A stretch of 64,000 nucleotides of DNA. Origin: Chryseobacterium sp. MYb264 (GTDB taxonomy: Bacteria; Bacteroidota; Bacteroidia; Flavobacteriales; Weeksellaceae). Of the stretch, positions 27,129-35,575 are shown piece by piece (within the stretch, counting starts at the first letter, position 1; each line of letters opens with the position of its first letter). The DNA lies in contig NZ_CP142422.1 in the NCBI RefSeq assembly GCF_035974275.1, positions 4,898,001 through 4,962,000 on the forward strand, written 5' to 3'. Both the position numbers and the translations under genes were made by a program. Under the pieces are notes generated by a model. It was not told the origin of the DNA, did no database searches, and saw nothing but the letters and a program-made list of their open reading frames with translations.

Positions 27129-27195
27129 TGGCGCAAGCGTCTCGCTTGTGATGTAGTATTTATTGGTAATGGGACGAGCGAGACGCTCGCAACAG
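27129..27195. repeat. REP-like inverted pair
   Basis: Two short GC-rich palindromes face each other: CAAGCG-TCT-CGCTTG (about 27134-27148) and CGAGCG-AGA-CGCTCG (about 27175-27189), about 26 nt apart. This is the form of a bacterial interspersed REP pair (BIME). It sits right after the stop codon side of the ATPase operon. Confidence 0.8.
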
Positions 27196-27206
27196 AGAGG
27201 TCTTAT

Positions 27207-30104
27207 TTACTTAGCGTAACCATAGAATTTTTCTTTATCTTTTATTAATTCCATAATCTCCTTTACGGTTGTTTCTATTTCTGGAGGTATTTTTAATTCT
27301 AAATTTTCTTCATTGGGATTATTTAATAACATGCTTATATAAAATAATACGGCATATTTCTCCTGTAGATTTTTACCAAAATCAAGATTTCTAAAAAGTT
27401 TGAGAACTAAATTTTTCTGTTGATGAATTAATAGATCTACAATAAAATCTTCTAAATTATCAGAGTCATCTTGTACAATTGAATAGACTCTACTTTCTAA
27501 ATTATTAAATATTCCGTTCCAAATTTCTGCAATAATCAAGTTTTGTGGATCAGTATTGTTTTGCGATAATAGATTAAGCGACTCTTTCTTTTTTATATTT
27601 TGATTGTAATAAAGTATAGCTAAATTATTTGTAGCATTTGTATTGTGATCTTTAATTGCCAATAAATAATATTTTTCAGCTTCTTTGTATTTTTCTTGTT
27701 TTTGGTATAGGAATGCTAAGTTAAATAAAGCATCCTTATCATTTTTTTCAATAGATTGAAGATAGTAATGTTCTGCTAAATCATGTTTTTCTTGTTTTTG
27801 GTATAGGAGTGCTAGGTTAAATAAAGCATGGTTATCATTTTTTTCAATAGATTGAAGATAGTAATCTTCTGCTAGATCATATTTTTCTTGATCTTCGTAG
27901 ATAGTGCCTAAGTTGTTTAGTGCTTTATTATCACCTCTCTCGATAGCTTCAAGATATAGTTTTTCTGCTTGTTCATAGTTTTTTTCATTTTGATAAAGTA
28001 TGGCTAGGTTAAATAATGAGCGAGAATCATTTTTTTCAATTGCTAATTGATAATATTTTTTAGCAAGATTGGATTTTTTTTGTTTATTATATATAACGCC
28101 TAGATTATTTAAAGAGTCAATATTACCTTTTTTAATTGTTAATAAATAATATTTTTCTGCTCGTTCGTAGTTTTCTTGTTCCTGATATAGTCGAGCTAAA
28201 TTAAATAATGCGCCGTCATCTTCATTGTTTTCATCAATTGCCATTAAGTAATATTTTTCTGCTAGATCATATTTATTTTGCTTTTGATAGAATATGCCTA
28301 GGTTGAAAATAGCATTAATGTCATTATTTTTAATAGCTTTAAAGTAGAATTCTTCAGCTTTTTCATATTTATGTTCTTTTTCATAAATTATTGCCAAATT
28401 ATTTAAGGCCTCATCGAAACCATTTTTCAAGGCAAGTATGAAATATTTTTCCGCTTGTTTATACTTTTCTTGATTTTGATAAATTATGGCAAGGTTATAT
28501 GACGCATCACTAAATCCTTTTTTGATTGCTTGTAAATAGTAATGTTCTGCTTTACTATAATTTTCTTGGTCTTCATAAATTACTCCTAAAAAATTAAATT
28601 TAACTCCATCTTCTTCGTTTTCTAAAGAATTTACTAAGTCAAGAGCATGTTTGTGATTATTTTTTTCAAGTTCTTCAATGGCTTGATTTAAAATTTCGTA
28701 TGATTTTTTTGGTAAATGTATTAGTTGTGATTTTTTGTTTTTAGAATTGATTTCTTCTGTCAAATTTAAAATTGAATCTCTTTGTATAAGGGATATATAT
28801 TTGCTTTGGCTCAGCGCTTTAGATAAAATTAAGGCATTGTCATAATCTATTTTTTTATTTACCAATAAATCAATATGATTATTAACCAGATTTTTAAAAT
28901 CATTAGCATCATACCAATTTTCTAAAAATATGCTAAGACATTTTGCTTTTCTTTTTTGTTTGGGATTGCCCTGCGTGAAAATTAACCACATATTAAAAAA
29001 ACGTTCTGAAATTCTATACAGATGGTTTTTTTTTGAGGTTCCAATTTTATCAACAATACCTTTTAATACCAAAGTTTTTAGATTTGCAGAAACGAGTTTG
29101 CTTTCCAAACGAGTTTTTTCAACCAGTTGTTTAGTGGTGCAGGCTTCCCATATGAAAGCCATCTCCAAAACAATCTTTCTTAATTGAGCGGGAAGGTAAT
29201 TTAATCTTTCTTGGTATAAAGGTGTAACATGATCCATGATTTTTTTCAGATAATCATATCCATGAGATTGTGAGTTCTGTAATACAATCTGTATAAAAAA
29301 CTGAAGGGTTCTTGGTAAACCATCTGTTAAAATTCTAATATTTTCCAGCTTACCAGGATTGTTTTTAATGAAATCTTTTAATTCTGTGATGTCAAGCGAA
29401 TCTGCCCAATGATTTAGAAGTAAAAGCATTTCTTCTTTACTCAGACTCTCTAATCTATGTTTTCTAAAAAATTCATAAAATGGCATATCATATTTCCAAA
29501 AATGTTCATCCATTCTGGTACTTCCTGCAATTATTTCTATATCATTGTAGTTAATTAGAGTTTCTCGGAGTAAATTTCCATCGTCACTGAAGTTCTCAAT
29601 AATTCTGTCAAAATTATCTAAAAGTAGAACTATCTTCTTTTTATGTTTTATGCAAGTTTTATGAATTACATCATATAGATGTCTTGTATAATTTTGAGTT
29701 GTATCAAATTCTTCAAAATCTTTTCTATTCTCATTTATAGCGAATTGATGTTGTAACTCTTCAATTACTTGTTCCCATAAATCAAATAGGCGATAAATAC
29801 CAGCTTGTTCTTCCGCAAGATTTATTGGGATGTATTTCTTGTTAAGTTCTCGATTTTCATTAATTTCTATTTCAATTCTTTTGAGAAGTGTTGATTTTCC
29901 GCTGCCTCTTCTTCCGAGTATTAGCTCATGTTGTAATGAGTCATTGGTGTCCTTATTCAATAAAGCTTGAGTAATTATAGTAAATTCAGCATCTCGAATA
30001 ATGAAATTTCGCTTGATTGATTCAAAATCGCTATTTGCGGACTGGTATAAGTTTAATTGATCTATGAACCAATTACTTCTTTTTGTATTGGAATTATGAT
30101 GCAT
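27207..30104 (-). CDS. P-loop ATPase with winged helix and ten TPR-like repeats
   Basis: A 965-residue protein. The N-terminal NTPase has Walker A GRRGSGKST (64-72) and Walker B IVLLLDNFD (about 158-166), as in ORC/STAND-type ATPases. A winged-helix-like region follows (about 320-390). Residues about 500-830 are ten repeats of 32 residues (one of 34), consensus L-x-x-x-Y-x-x-Q-x-x-Y-x-x-A-E-x-Y-Y-x-x-A-I, between TPR (34) and Sel1 (36) types. The C-terminal 130 residues are unassigned. It overlaps the upstream ATPase gene by 11 nt. The ATPase-switch-plus-repeat-sensor plan is that of STAND signalling or defence proteins, but no effector domain is recognised. Confidence 0.85.
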   Translation of the reverse strand: MHHNSNTKRSNWFIDQLNLYQSANSDFESIKRNFIIRDAEFTIITQALLNKDTNDSLQHELILGRRGSGKSTLLKRIEIEINENRELNKKYIPINLAEEQAGIYRLFDLWEQVIEELQHQFAINENRKDFEEFDTTQNYTRHLYDVIHKTCIKHKKKIVLLLDNFDRIIENFSDDGNLLRETLINYNDIEIIAGSTRMDEHFWKYDMPFYEFFRKHRLESLSKEEMLLLLNHWADSLDITELKDFIKNNPGKLENIRILTDGLPRTLQFFIQIVLQNSQSHGYDYLKKIMDHVTPLYQERLNYLPAQLRKIVLEMAFIWEACTTKQLVEKTRLESKLVSANLKTLVLKGIVDKIGTSKKNHLYRISERFFNMWLIFTQGNPKQKRKAKCLSIFLENWYDANDFKNLVNNHIDLLVNKKIDYDNALILSKALSQSKYISLIQRDSILNLTEEINSKNKKSQLIHLPKKSYEILNQAIEELEKNNHKHALDLVNSLENEEDGVKFNFLGVIYEDQENYSKAEHYYLQAIKKGFSDASYNLAIIYQNQEKYKQAEKYFILALKNGFDEALNNLAIIYEKEHKYEKAEEFYFKAIKNNDINAIFNLGIFYQKQNKYDLAEKYYLMAIDENNEDDGALFNLARLYQEQENYERAEKYYLLTIKKGNIDSLNNLGVIYNKQKKSNLAKKYYQLAIEKNDSRSLFNLAILYQNEKNYEQAEKLYLEAIERGDNKALNNLGTIYEDQEKYDLAEDYYLQSIEKNDNHALFNLALLYQKQEKHDLAEHYYLQSIEKNDKDALFNLAFLYQKQEKYKEAEKYYLLAIKDHNTNATNNLAILYYNQNIKKKESLNLLSQNNTDPQNLIIAEIWNGIFNNLESRVYSIVQDDSDNLEDFIVDLLIHQQKNLVLKLFRNLDFGKNLQEKYAVLFYISMLLNNPNEENLELKIPPEIETTVKEIMELIKDKEKFYGYAK

Positions 30105-31275
30105 TGTGTATAGGATTATTTTGTTTCCAATATTCTTTTAAGAATGGTGAGATGAAAGTATAACTTTGGGTATTTTCTACGATATAACCATCTTGTTCTA
30201 AATCATTAACAAAATCCATAAAGTTGTTTTCTTTTTCGTATTTCACGGCGATATTATAGAGTGTCTGTATACTAATGTTTTCCTTGTGAGCAATATGTGT
30301 CAAAATTTCATTAATAAAATTAAAATCTTCTTTTGGTAGGTAGTCCATTAGTCTTTTCTTCCAATCTGAAAAATGGTCATTGTTTTTAATAATTGTATTA
30401 AAAGCTTCATCTATGATGTCATTTGTTACAGTAGAGTTTTTAGTTTTAATAGCTTTTTTATCAATTTCATCAAGAATTAAATTTATAAAATAGGGTACAA
30501 AGTATTGAATTTTACTTTTGATATGTTCAATTAAGTTTTCATTGTATTGTATGGAAGCGCCATTAGTAACTTTATTTATGTATTCGGAAACCTCAACGTC
30601 CGTTAATGGTTGATAAATGATCTTGTATAAATCATTGACGTCTGAATTTCTTCCTGCAATTGCATTAACTACATAATGAATACCTATAGAGCCAGCTAAA
30701 ACAAATTGAATTTTTTTAAAATCATCTTCTTGTCTCCAATGGCGAAGGTTTTTTAGAATATTTAGTGCTGTGTCTTTTTGATCTTTTAGAAAAAGATTGT
30801 GTAACACTTCTGGTAACTCATCTATCAATAAGACAATATTTTCTCCATCCTTATCTAGCTGAGGAATTAAGCTATTGATTTCAGATAAATAGTCAATTCC
30901 AGTAGTTTCTATTTTTATACCTGAAGTGCTTATTTCAGATATCTTCATTTTTGCTATATAGTTTTGAATTAGCGTTTTACTTTTTTTAAATTTGCTTAGA
31001 CAGATAATTATCAAATCATAAATTGTTTTATAAAATTGCTTCTCATCATCAATTCCTTGTACATTTCTAAAAATCAGTTTGTAGTTTTCCTTTGGGTTTT
31101 CTGTTAGAAATTTCATGACAGAGGTTTTTCCAACTCTTCTTGGTGCTGCCAGAAGCACATTGTTTCCTTTTTCTATTTCTCTCCAAACATCATTTTCAAA
31201 GTCTTCTCTCCTGAAATAGAATTTGCCTGTCGCTTCTTTGCCGATTATTATACTAGGTGATATCCAATTTTCCAT
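30094..31275 (-). CDS. P-loop ATPase (archaeal-ATPase/ORC-like), partner of 27207
   Basis: A 393-residue ATPase. Walker A is APRRVGKTS (44-52), Walker B IVLLIDEL (147-154), with a sensor-like VLAGSIGIHYVV and a C-terminal winged-helix-like region ending in TFISPFLKEYWK. The body resembles ATPases of the archaeal-ATPase/AAA_16 type, which bind DNA or regulate signalling, and it has no repeats or effector. It is the first gene of a two-gene operon with a repeat-ATPase; the 11-nt overlap implies coupled synthesis and probably a complex. Its promoter lies in paired dyad repeats (31307-31353). Role unknown; a regulatory or anti-phage role is inference. Confidence 0.85.
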   Translation of the reverse strand: MENWISPSIIIGKEATGKFYFRREDFENDVWREIEKGNNVLLAAPRRVGKTSVMKFLTENPKENYKLIFRNVQGIDDEKQFYKTIYDLIIICLSKFKKSKTLIQNYIAKMKISEISTSGIKIETTGIDYLSEINSLIPQLDKDGENIVLLIDELPEVLHNLFLKDQKDTALNILKNLRHWRQEDDFKKIQFVLAGSIGIHYVVNAIAGRNSDVNDLYKIIYQPLTDVEVSEYINKVTNGASIQYNENLIEHIKSKIQYFVPYFINLILDEIDKKAIKTKNSTVTNDIIDEAFNTIIKNNDHFSDWKKRLMDYLPKEDFNFINEILTHIAHKENISIQTLYNIAVKYEKENNFMDFVNDLEQDGYIVENTQSYTFISPFLKEYWKQNNPIHNAS

Positions 31276-31306
31276 TTAACAGTTGTTTTATTGTTTATTT
31301 GATTTG

Positions 31307-31353
31307 ACAGCAAATATACTGCTAAATTTTTTAACAGCAATATTTTTGCTAAA
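31307..31353 (-). promoter_or_regulatory. operator-like direct repeats over the ATPase-operon promoter
   Basis: Two 20-bp direct repeats, ACAGCAA...TGCTAAA at 31307-31326 and 31334-31353, are spaced 27 nt start to start. Each is an imperfect dyad (AGCA...TGCT, 15 nt). The minus-strand -7 TATATTTG (31318 to 31311) lies inside the first, and a -33 TTG (31340 to 31338) inside the second, with 19 nt between. A regulator bound here would block the promoter. The ATG follows about 30 nt after the expected start. Confidence 0.7.
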
Positions 31354-31369
31354 AATTTCAATACATTAA

Positions 31370-31400
31370 AATAGCTCTCATTAATGAGAGCTATTTTTTT
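31370..31400. terminator. perfect palindrome with T run
   Basis: A 26-nt perfect palindrome centred on CTCATTAATGAG (31370-31395), followed by T7. As a terminator it would stop plus-strand transcription coming from the ATPase promoter region or from outside. No plus-strand gene precedes it. Confidence 0.6.
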
Positions 31401-31449
31401 ATTTTCTAAACTTCTTCTTTTTATTCCACGGTGCATTTTTCTGCACATC

Positions 31450-31660
31450 TCCCCGCTGCCGCACGAATCCTTTCGTGTGGCATTTTTATTATCCAATAAT
31501 TTTTTTAAAGTTTTTATCTTTATAAAAATATAATGATGAGTCATCATTATAAGTTCTACAATCCTGGGGTATATTTCATAAGTTTTGCTAAATATTTTAA
31601 ATGATTTTGGTTATTAAACCACACGATGCAATCGTGCGGCAGCGAGGGGAGAAATATAGG
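31450..31660. repeat. inverted pair of GC-rich REP-like hairpins
   Basis: The left arm contains CTGCCGCACGA...TCGTGTGGC (near 31460-31486). The right arm (near 31618-31650) has ACCACACGAT...ATCGTGCGGCAG followed by CGAGGGGAG. The arms are imperfect inverted copies of about 40 nt around about 130 nt of AT-rich DNA without a gene. It may be a BIME or a small inverted-repeat element. Confidence 0.75.
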
Positions 31661-31785
31661 GAGCTGAACAAAATTTAATTAAATACCTTGAAAAATACTT
31701 AAAATAAATATAAAATCGACAAGTAAAATTGCTAAAATATTATTGGAAGAGCTTTTGGATAATATTAACAAGACTAATTTAAAGA

Positions 31786-32181
31786 ATGATATATTATAAT
31801 GAGTCTTTAGGAGACACGTCTTTTCTATTGGCGGGCTTATTATATTCATTAACGAAAGAAGATTCAAATATTGATAAAACAATTTGGATTGATGATAGTT
31901 TGATTACTAAAGTTAATCGAGTTGATAATATAATACTAATTGAAGGAATTATGATTTGGGGTAAGAATAATACTACTGAACAATGGGTAGACCCTTTTAA
32001 ATTTAAAATGAATTTTAATAGCAATTTTATTGATCTTATATTTTTATTTAAAGACTCAGATTTAAGTGAAATATCTTATGAAAATTTTAGAGATAATCGT
32101 GATTATTATTCTAATGAAATTGAGAGCTGGAAACATAAATTTCATTATAAGGATAAACTTAATCACGGAAATAATGAATAA
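31786..32181 (+). CDS. orphan acidic protein of unknown function
   Basis: A 131-residue, Asn/Asp/Ile-rich soluble protein from DNA that is markedly more AT-rich than the surroundings. No family is recognised. The size, acidity and isolated position would fit an immunity or antitoxin-like protein, but that is only a guess. Just upstream, an open stretch of about 37 codons without a start (31690-31799, ending ILLEELLDNINKTNLKND...) overlaps its ATG and may be the tail of a lost partner gene. Low GC suggests transfer. Confidence 0.55.
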   Translation: MIYYNESLGDTSFLLAGLLYSLTKEDSNIDKTIWIDDSLITKVNRVDNIILIEGIMIWGKNNTTEQWVDPFKFKMNFNSNFIDLIFLFKDSDLSEISYENFRDNRDYYSNEIESWKHKFHYKDKLNHGNNE

Positions 32182-32645
32182 TAATGTTAAAATATAAAAT
32201 TTCGGCAATACATCCTTACACAAAAGACCGGTAGAAGCAAAAAAGATGCAAATTTAAATGTTAATATTCGTATGGGATTGCGTCTCACGATAAGAATTAA
32301 AACGTTAAGATGCATCCAAACCTACCGAATTAAGAATTTTTCGCCACAATTATGAAGATTTATTTTTGCATATTATTCATTTAATGTGACTTTATGGTGA
32401 ATATTACTCTTTGATTTTGCTTTTTTTATGTCATGTGTGGAAATTTTTAACACTTCATATATTTCTGATAATTCATTAAATCTATTATTTTTTTAATTTT
32501 TAATGCTTTAAATAATGCTTCATTCTTTATTTTTTTTTGAATTTTAATTAAATAATTCAACTTTAATCATCTGTAATTCAGTTGTTTATTTGTTTGATTT
32601 GTTAATTTTTATTAACAGATTTACAGCATATAAAAAACTATAGAT
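32182..32645. other. AT-rich intergenic region before susC
   Basis: No gene or clear repeat is seen in these 460 nt. It is very AT-rich and must hold the susC promoter. A TTTATTTGTTTGATTTGTTA stretch at 32584-32603 has TTTG words, but no full consensus promoter was found. Confidence 0.4.
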
Positions 32646-35549
32646 ATGAATAAAAAATTAGGTCTTATAACGACTGCTGTGCTTTTCTTTAGCGGGCAGT
32701 TGGTTGATGCTCAAACTAGTAAAAGAGATACTATACCAAAGGAAAAACATATCGACGAGGTTGTTATTTTAGGGTATAATAATAAAAGATTACTTAAAAA
32801 TAGTAATACTTCTGTTACTACAGTAACAACCGAAATGATTGAAAACCGCCCTAATGTTAATGTTCTTGCATCTATCCAAGGGCAGGCTCCTGGTTTGCAA
32901 ATTTCATTCAATTCGGGTTCTCCAGGGAGTAATAAAATAACGGCACTAATTAGAGGAGTAGGATCAATTGCAGGATCTAATTCACCATTATATGTTGTTG
33001 ATAATATTCCTGTTTCTGAAACTTATTTTAGAAGTATTAATCCTGATGATATTGCGAGCGCCTCAATTCTTAAAGATGCTGCTGCGACCTCAATTTATGG
33101 AAATAGAGGCTCAAACGGTGTCATTATAATTACCACTAAGACGGGAAAGTATAATTCAGGATTGAAAGTAGGGTATTCTTCTAACGTGGGGGTAAGTATG
33201 CTTCAAAAGCATAAATATAATATCGCTAACTCTCCTGAAACATTAAGACTTGAAAAGGCAAATAATACAGGATTAGGGGCTACTTTGACAGATGATGAAA
33301 TTGCTAACTATCCAACAACTCAATGGGATAAAATATTTTTTAGAAAGGGATTTACACAAAATCACTCACTAACATTACAGGGAGGAGGCGAAAATATATC
33401 CAATTTTACATCTTTAAATTATTTGGATCAGGAAGGTATCGTTAAGAATACAGATTTTAAGAGAATGTCGGTAAGAAATAATCTTCAGGGTAAATCAAAA
33501 AATGAAAAATTTAATTTCTCAACTAATATAGGTTTAACTTTTTCGAGAAGAAATCAGTTAGAACAAGAAACAAGAACTGATATTAATGCGAATGTGCTTC
33601 AAAACCCTTTGCAGGGTTTATTAACTTCATTGCCGTATTTAGATCCTAATGTATATGTAAGTGGACAACAGTTATTTGATCAGTTTGGCTCTCCAAGTTT
33701 TCAAATTGTTCCATACATGTTGATGGATTATTTAAATCCTGGAAATATTCCAAGTAGATTTGACGAATTTAGGTTGATTGCTAATGCGATGGGAAAATAC
33801 AAGTTTACTGAAAATTTAAGTGTTCAATTAATGACAGGTGTAGATTACTCGAATGAAACACGTATGTTTGCTAGAGCACCTTGGTCATACCTTGCTGCTG
33901 CTGGTAAACCTGCAAATGTAGAATTCGGAGGTCTTGAGCAAAGATCTGATACAAAAGATCTATCAATAAGTAATGTTTTAAAGTTGACTTATGAAAAAAC
34001 TTTTGCAGAGAAACACCATTTGGAGGTGAGCGCATTTACGGAGTATTTAAAATATCATAGAATTACGAGTTCTTTTACTCAGAACGGTTTGGATCCTAAA
34101 ACATGGGTTTTTGGTGCTGGAACGGGTTGGGTGAATTTTACGCCCACTCCTTCGCCAGGACTTTATAGATCTATCGCTACAGCTGGTAAAAATGACGCAG
34201 GATTATTTTCTTACTTTGGAGTATTAAATTATGATTATGGTAGCAAGTATGGTATTTCTGCGAGTATTAGAAGAGACGCTGCATATAAATTTGCTGATGA
34301 TAATAAATGGGGAACATTTTGGTCAGTGAGTGGTAGATGGAATATCGAGCAGGAAGAATTCATGAAGTCATCTTCATTTGGTCTTTTAAAATTAAGAGCA
34401 TCTTATGGAACACAGGGTAATCAGAATATTGTAGCCGCAGCCGCAGGATTGAATCCTATCTATTTAGGTGCAAATTTGGTAAGAGCATTAACTTCAACAG
34501 TAGGTTCAGGATATGGATTAAACCCACAACTAAGCACTACTATAGCAAAAGAGGATTTGAGGTGGGAAGTACAGAAACAAGCTAATATTGGTTTGGATTT
34601 CGATTACAAAAGTGGGGTAATTTCTGGATCAGTTGATGTATATGATAAAAGGACAAATGATTTGTATAGTATATCACCATTATCTGCTGTAACAGGTCAA
34701 TATATGATTAATAGTAATGTAGGGGATATGTATAATAAAGGTGTTGAACTGTCTTTAAGATCAAATATATTTAATAAAAAGAATTTTAAATTATCCATAT
34801 TTGCTAATGGTGCATATAATAAGAATAGGGTAACTAAGTTAGCTACTGGTAATACTATTCCAACTAATCCGTTTTTAACTACAAACAATACGAATACTCT
34901 TTACGGAAGAACTGCTGAGGGACATATGTTAGGTGAATACTTTATGGTTCCATATTTGGGAGCCGATCCTAAAGATGGAACTGCTCAGTTCTTAGACAAA
35001 AATGGAAATATAACAAAAACCCCTACCAATGATGACAGAAGATGGACTGGGAAATCCTTTTTACCAGTTTACCAAGGTGGATTTGGATTGAATGCCAATT
35101 ATAAGGGATTTTTCTTAGATATATTATTTTCATACGCTGCCAAAGTATGGAGGTATGATGCTGATTTAAGTAATTTAAGTAGTCCTTCAAATATTGGAGT
35201 ATTTCCAATTACAAGAGATGTGCTAAATGCTTGGACACCAAATAATACCAATACTGACGTTCCTGTTGTAACTGATATCACTGGTGCTAACAATGCTTCT
35301 ACTTTCTCAGATAGATTTCTGAAGGATGCTTCTTATATAAGATTAAGAAACGTCACATTTGGATATAATTTTGGAAAAGAAATATTAAAAGATACTGCTG
35401 TTTCACAGCTGAGATTGTATATACAAGCAGAAAACTTCTATACTTGGACAAAATGGAGAGGATTTGATGCTGAAGGAGGTTTATCTTCAAATCAGGGAGG
35501 TTTTCCAACTCCAAGAGTCGCCACTTTAGGAATCGATGTACAATTTTAA
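32646..35549 (+). CDS. SusC/RagA-type TonB-dependent outer membrane transporter
   Basis: A 967-residue TonB-linked outer membrane protein. Signal peptide to about residue 22 (ends LVDAQ), then a TonB-box-like stretch (DEVVILGY), a plug domain (about 45-170: NRPNVNVLASIQGQAPGLQI, LYVVDNIPVSETYFRSINPDDIASASILKDAAATSIYGNRGSNGVIIITTK), then a 22-strand barrel to the C-terminal aromatic residue. The usual carboxypeptidase-like beta-sandwich domain before the plug is missing, a variant common in Chryseobacterium. It works with the adjacent SusD to bind and import large nutrients; the substrate cannot be told, as no enzyme genes adjoin. Confidence 0.95.
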   Translation: MNKKLGLITTAVLFFSGQLVDAQTSKRDTIPKEKHIDEVVILGYNNKRLLKNSNTSVTTVTTEMIENRPNVNVLASIQGQAPGLQISFNSGSPGSNKITALIRGVGSIAGSNSPLYVVDNIPVSETYFRSINPDDIASASILKDAAATSIYGNRGSNGVIIITTKTGKYNSGLKVGYSSNVGVSMLQKHKYNIANSPETLRLEKANNTGLGATLTDDEIANYPTTQWDKIFFRKGFTQNHSLTLQGGGENISNFTSLNYLDQEGIVKNTDFKRMSVRNNLQGKSKNEKFNFSTNIGLTFSRRNQLEQETRTDINANVLQNPLQGLLTSLPYLDPNVYVSGQQLFDQFGSPSFQIVPYMLMDYLNPGNIPSRFDEFRLIANAMGKYKFTENLSVQLMTGVDYSNETRMFARAPWSYLAAAGKPANVEFGGLEQRSDTKDLSISNVLKLTYEKTFAEKHHLEVSAFTEYLKYHRITSSFTQNGLDPKTWVFGAGTGWVNFTPTPSPGLYRSIATAGKNDAGLFSYFGVLNYDYGSKYGISASIRRDAAYKFADDNKWGTFWSVSGRWNIEQEEFMKSSSFGLLKLRASYGTQGNQNIVAAAAGLNPIYLGANLVRALTSTVGSGYGLNPQLSTTIAKEDLRWEVQKQANIGLDFDYKSGVISGSVDVYDKRTNDLYSISPLSAVTGQYMINSNVGDMYNKGVELSLRSNIFNKKNFKLSIFANGAYNKNRVTKLATGNTIPTNPFLTTNNTNTLYGRTAEGHMLGEYFMVPYLGADPKDGTAQFLDKNGNITKTPTNDDRRWTGKSFLPVYQGGFGLNANYKGFFLDILFSYAAKVWRYDADLSNLSSPSNIGVFPITRDVLNAWTPNNTNTDVPVVTDITGANNASTFSDRFLKDASYIRLRNVTFGYNFGKEILKDTAVSQLRLYIQAENFYTWTKWRGFDAEGGLSSNQGGFPTPRVATLGIDVQF

Positions 35550-35575
35550 TAAGGACAAATAAAAAATTAAAAAAA

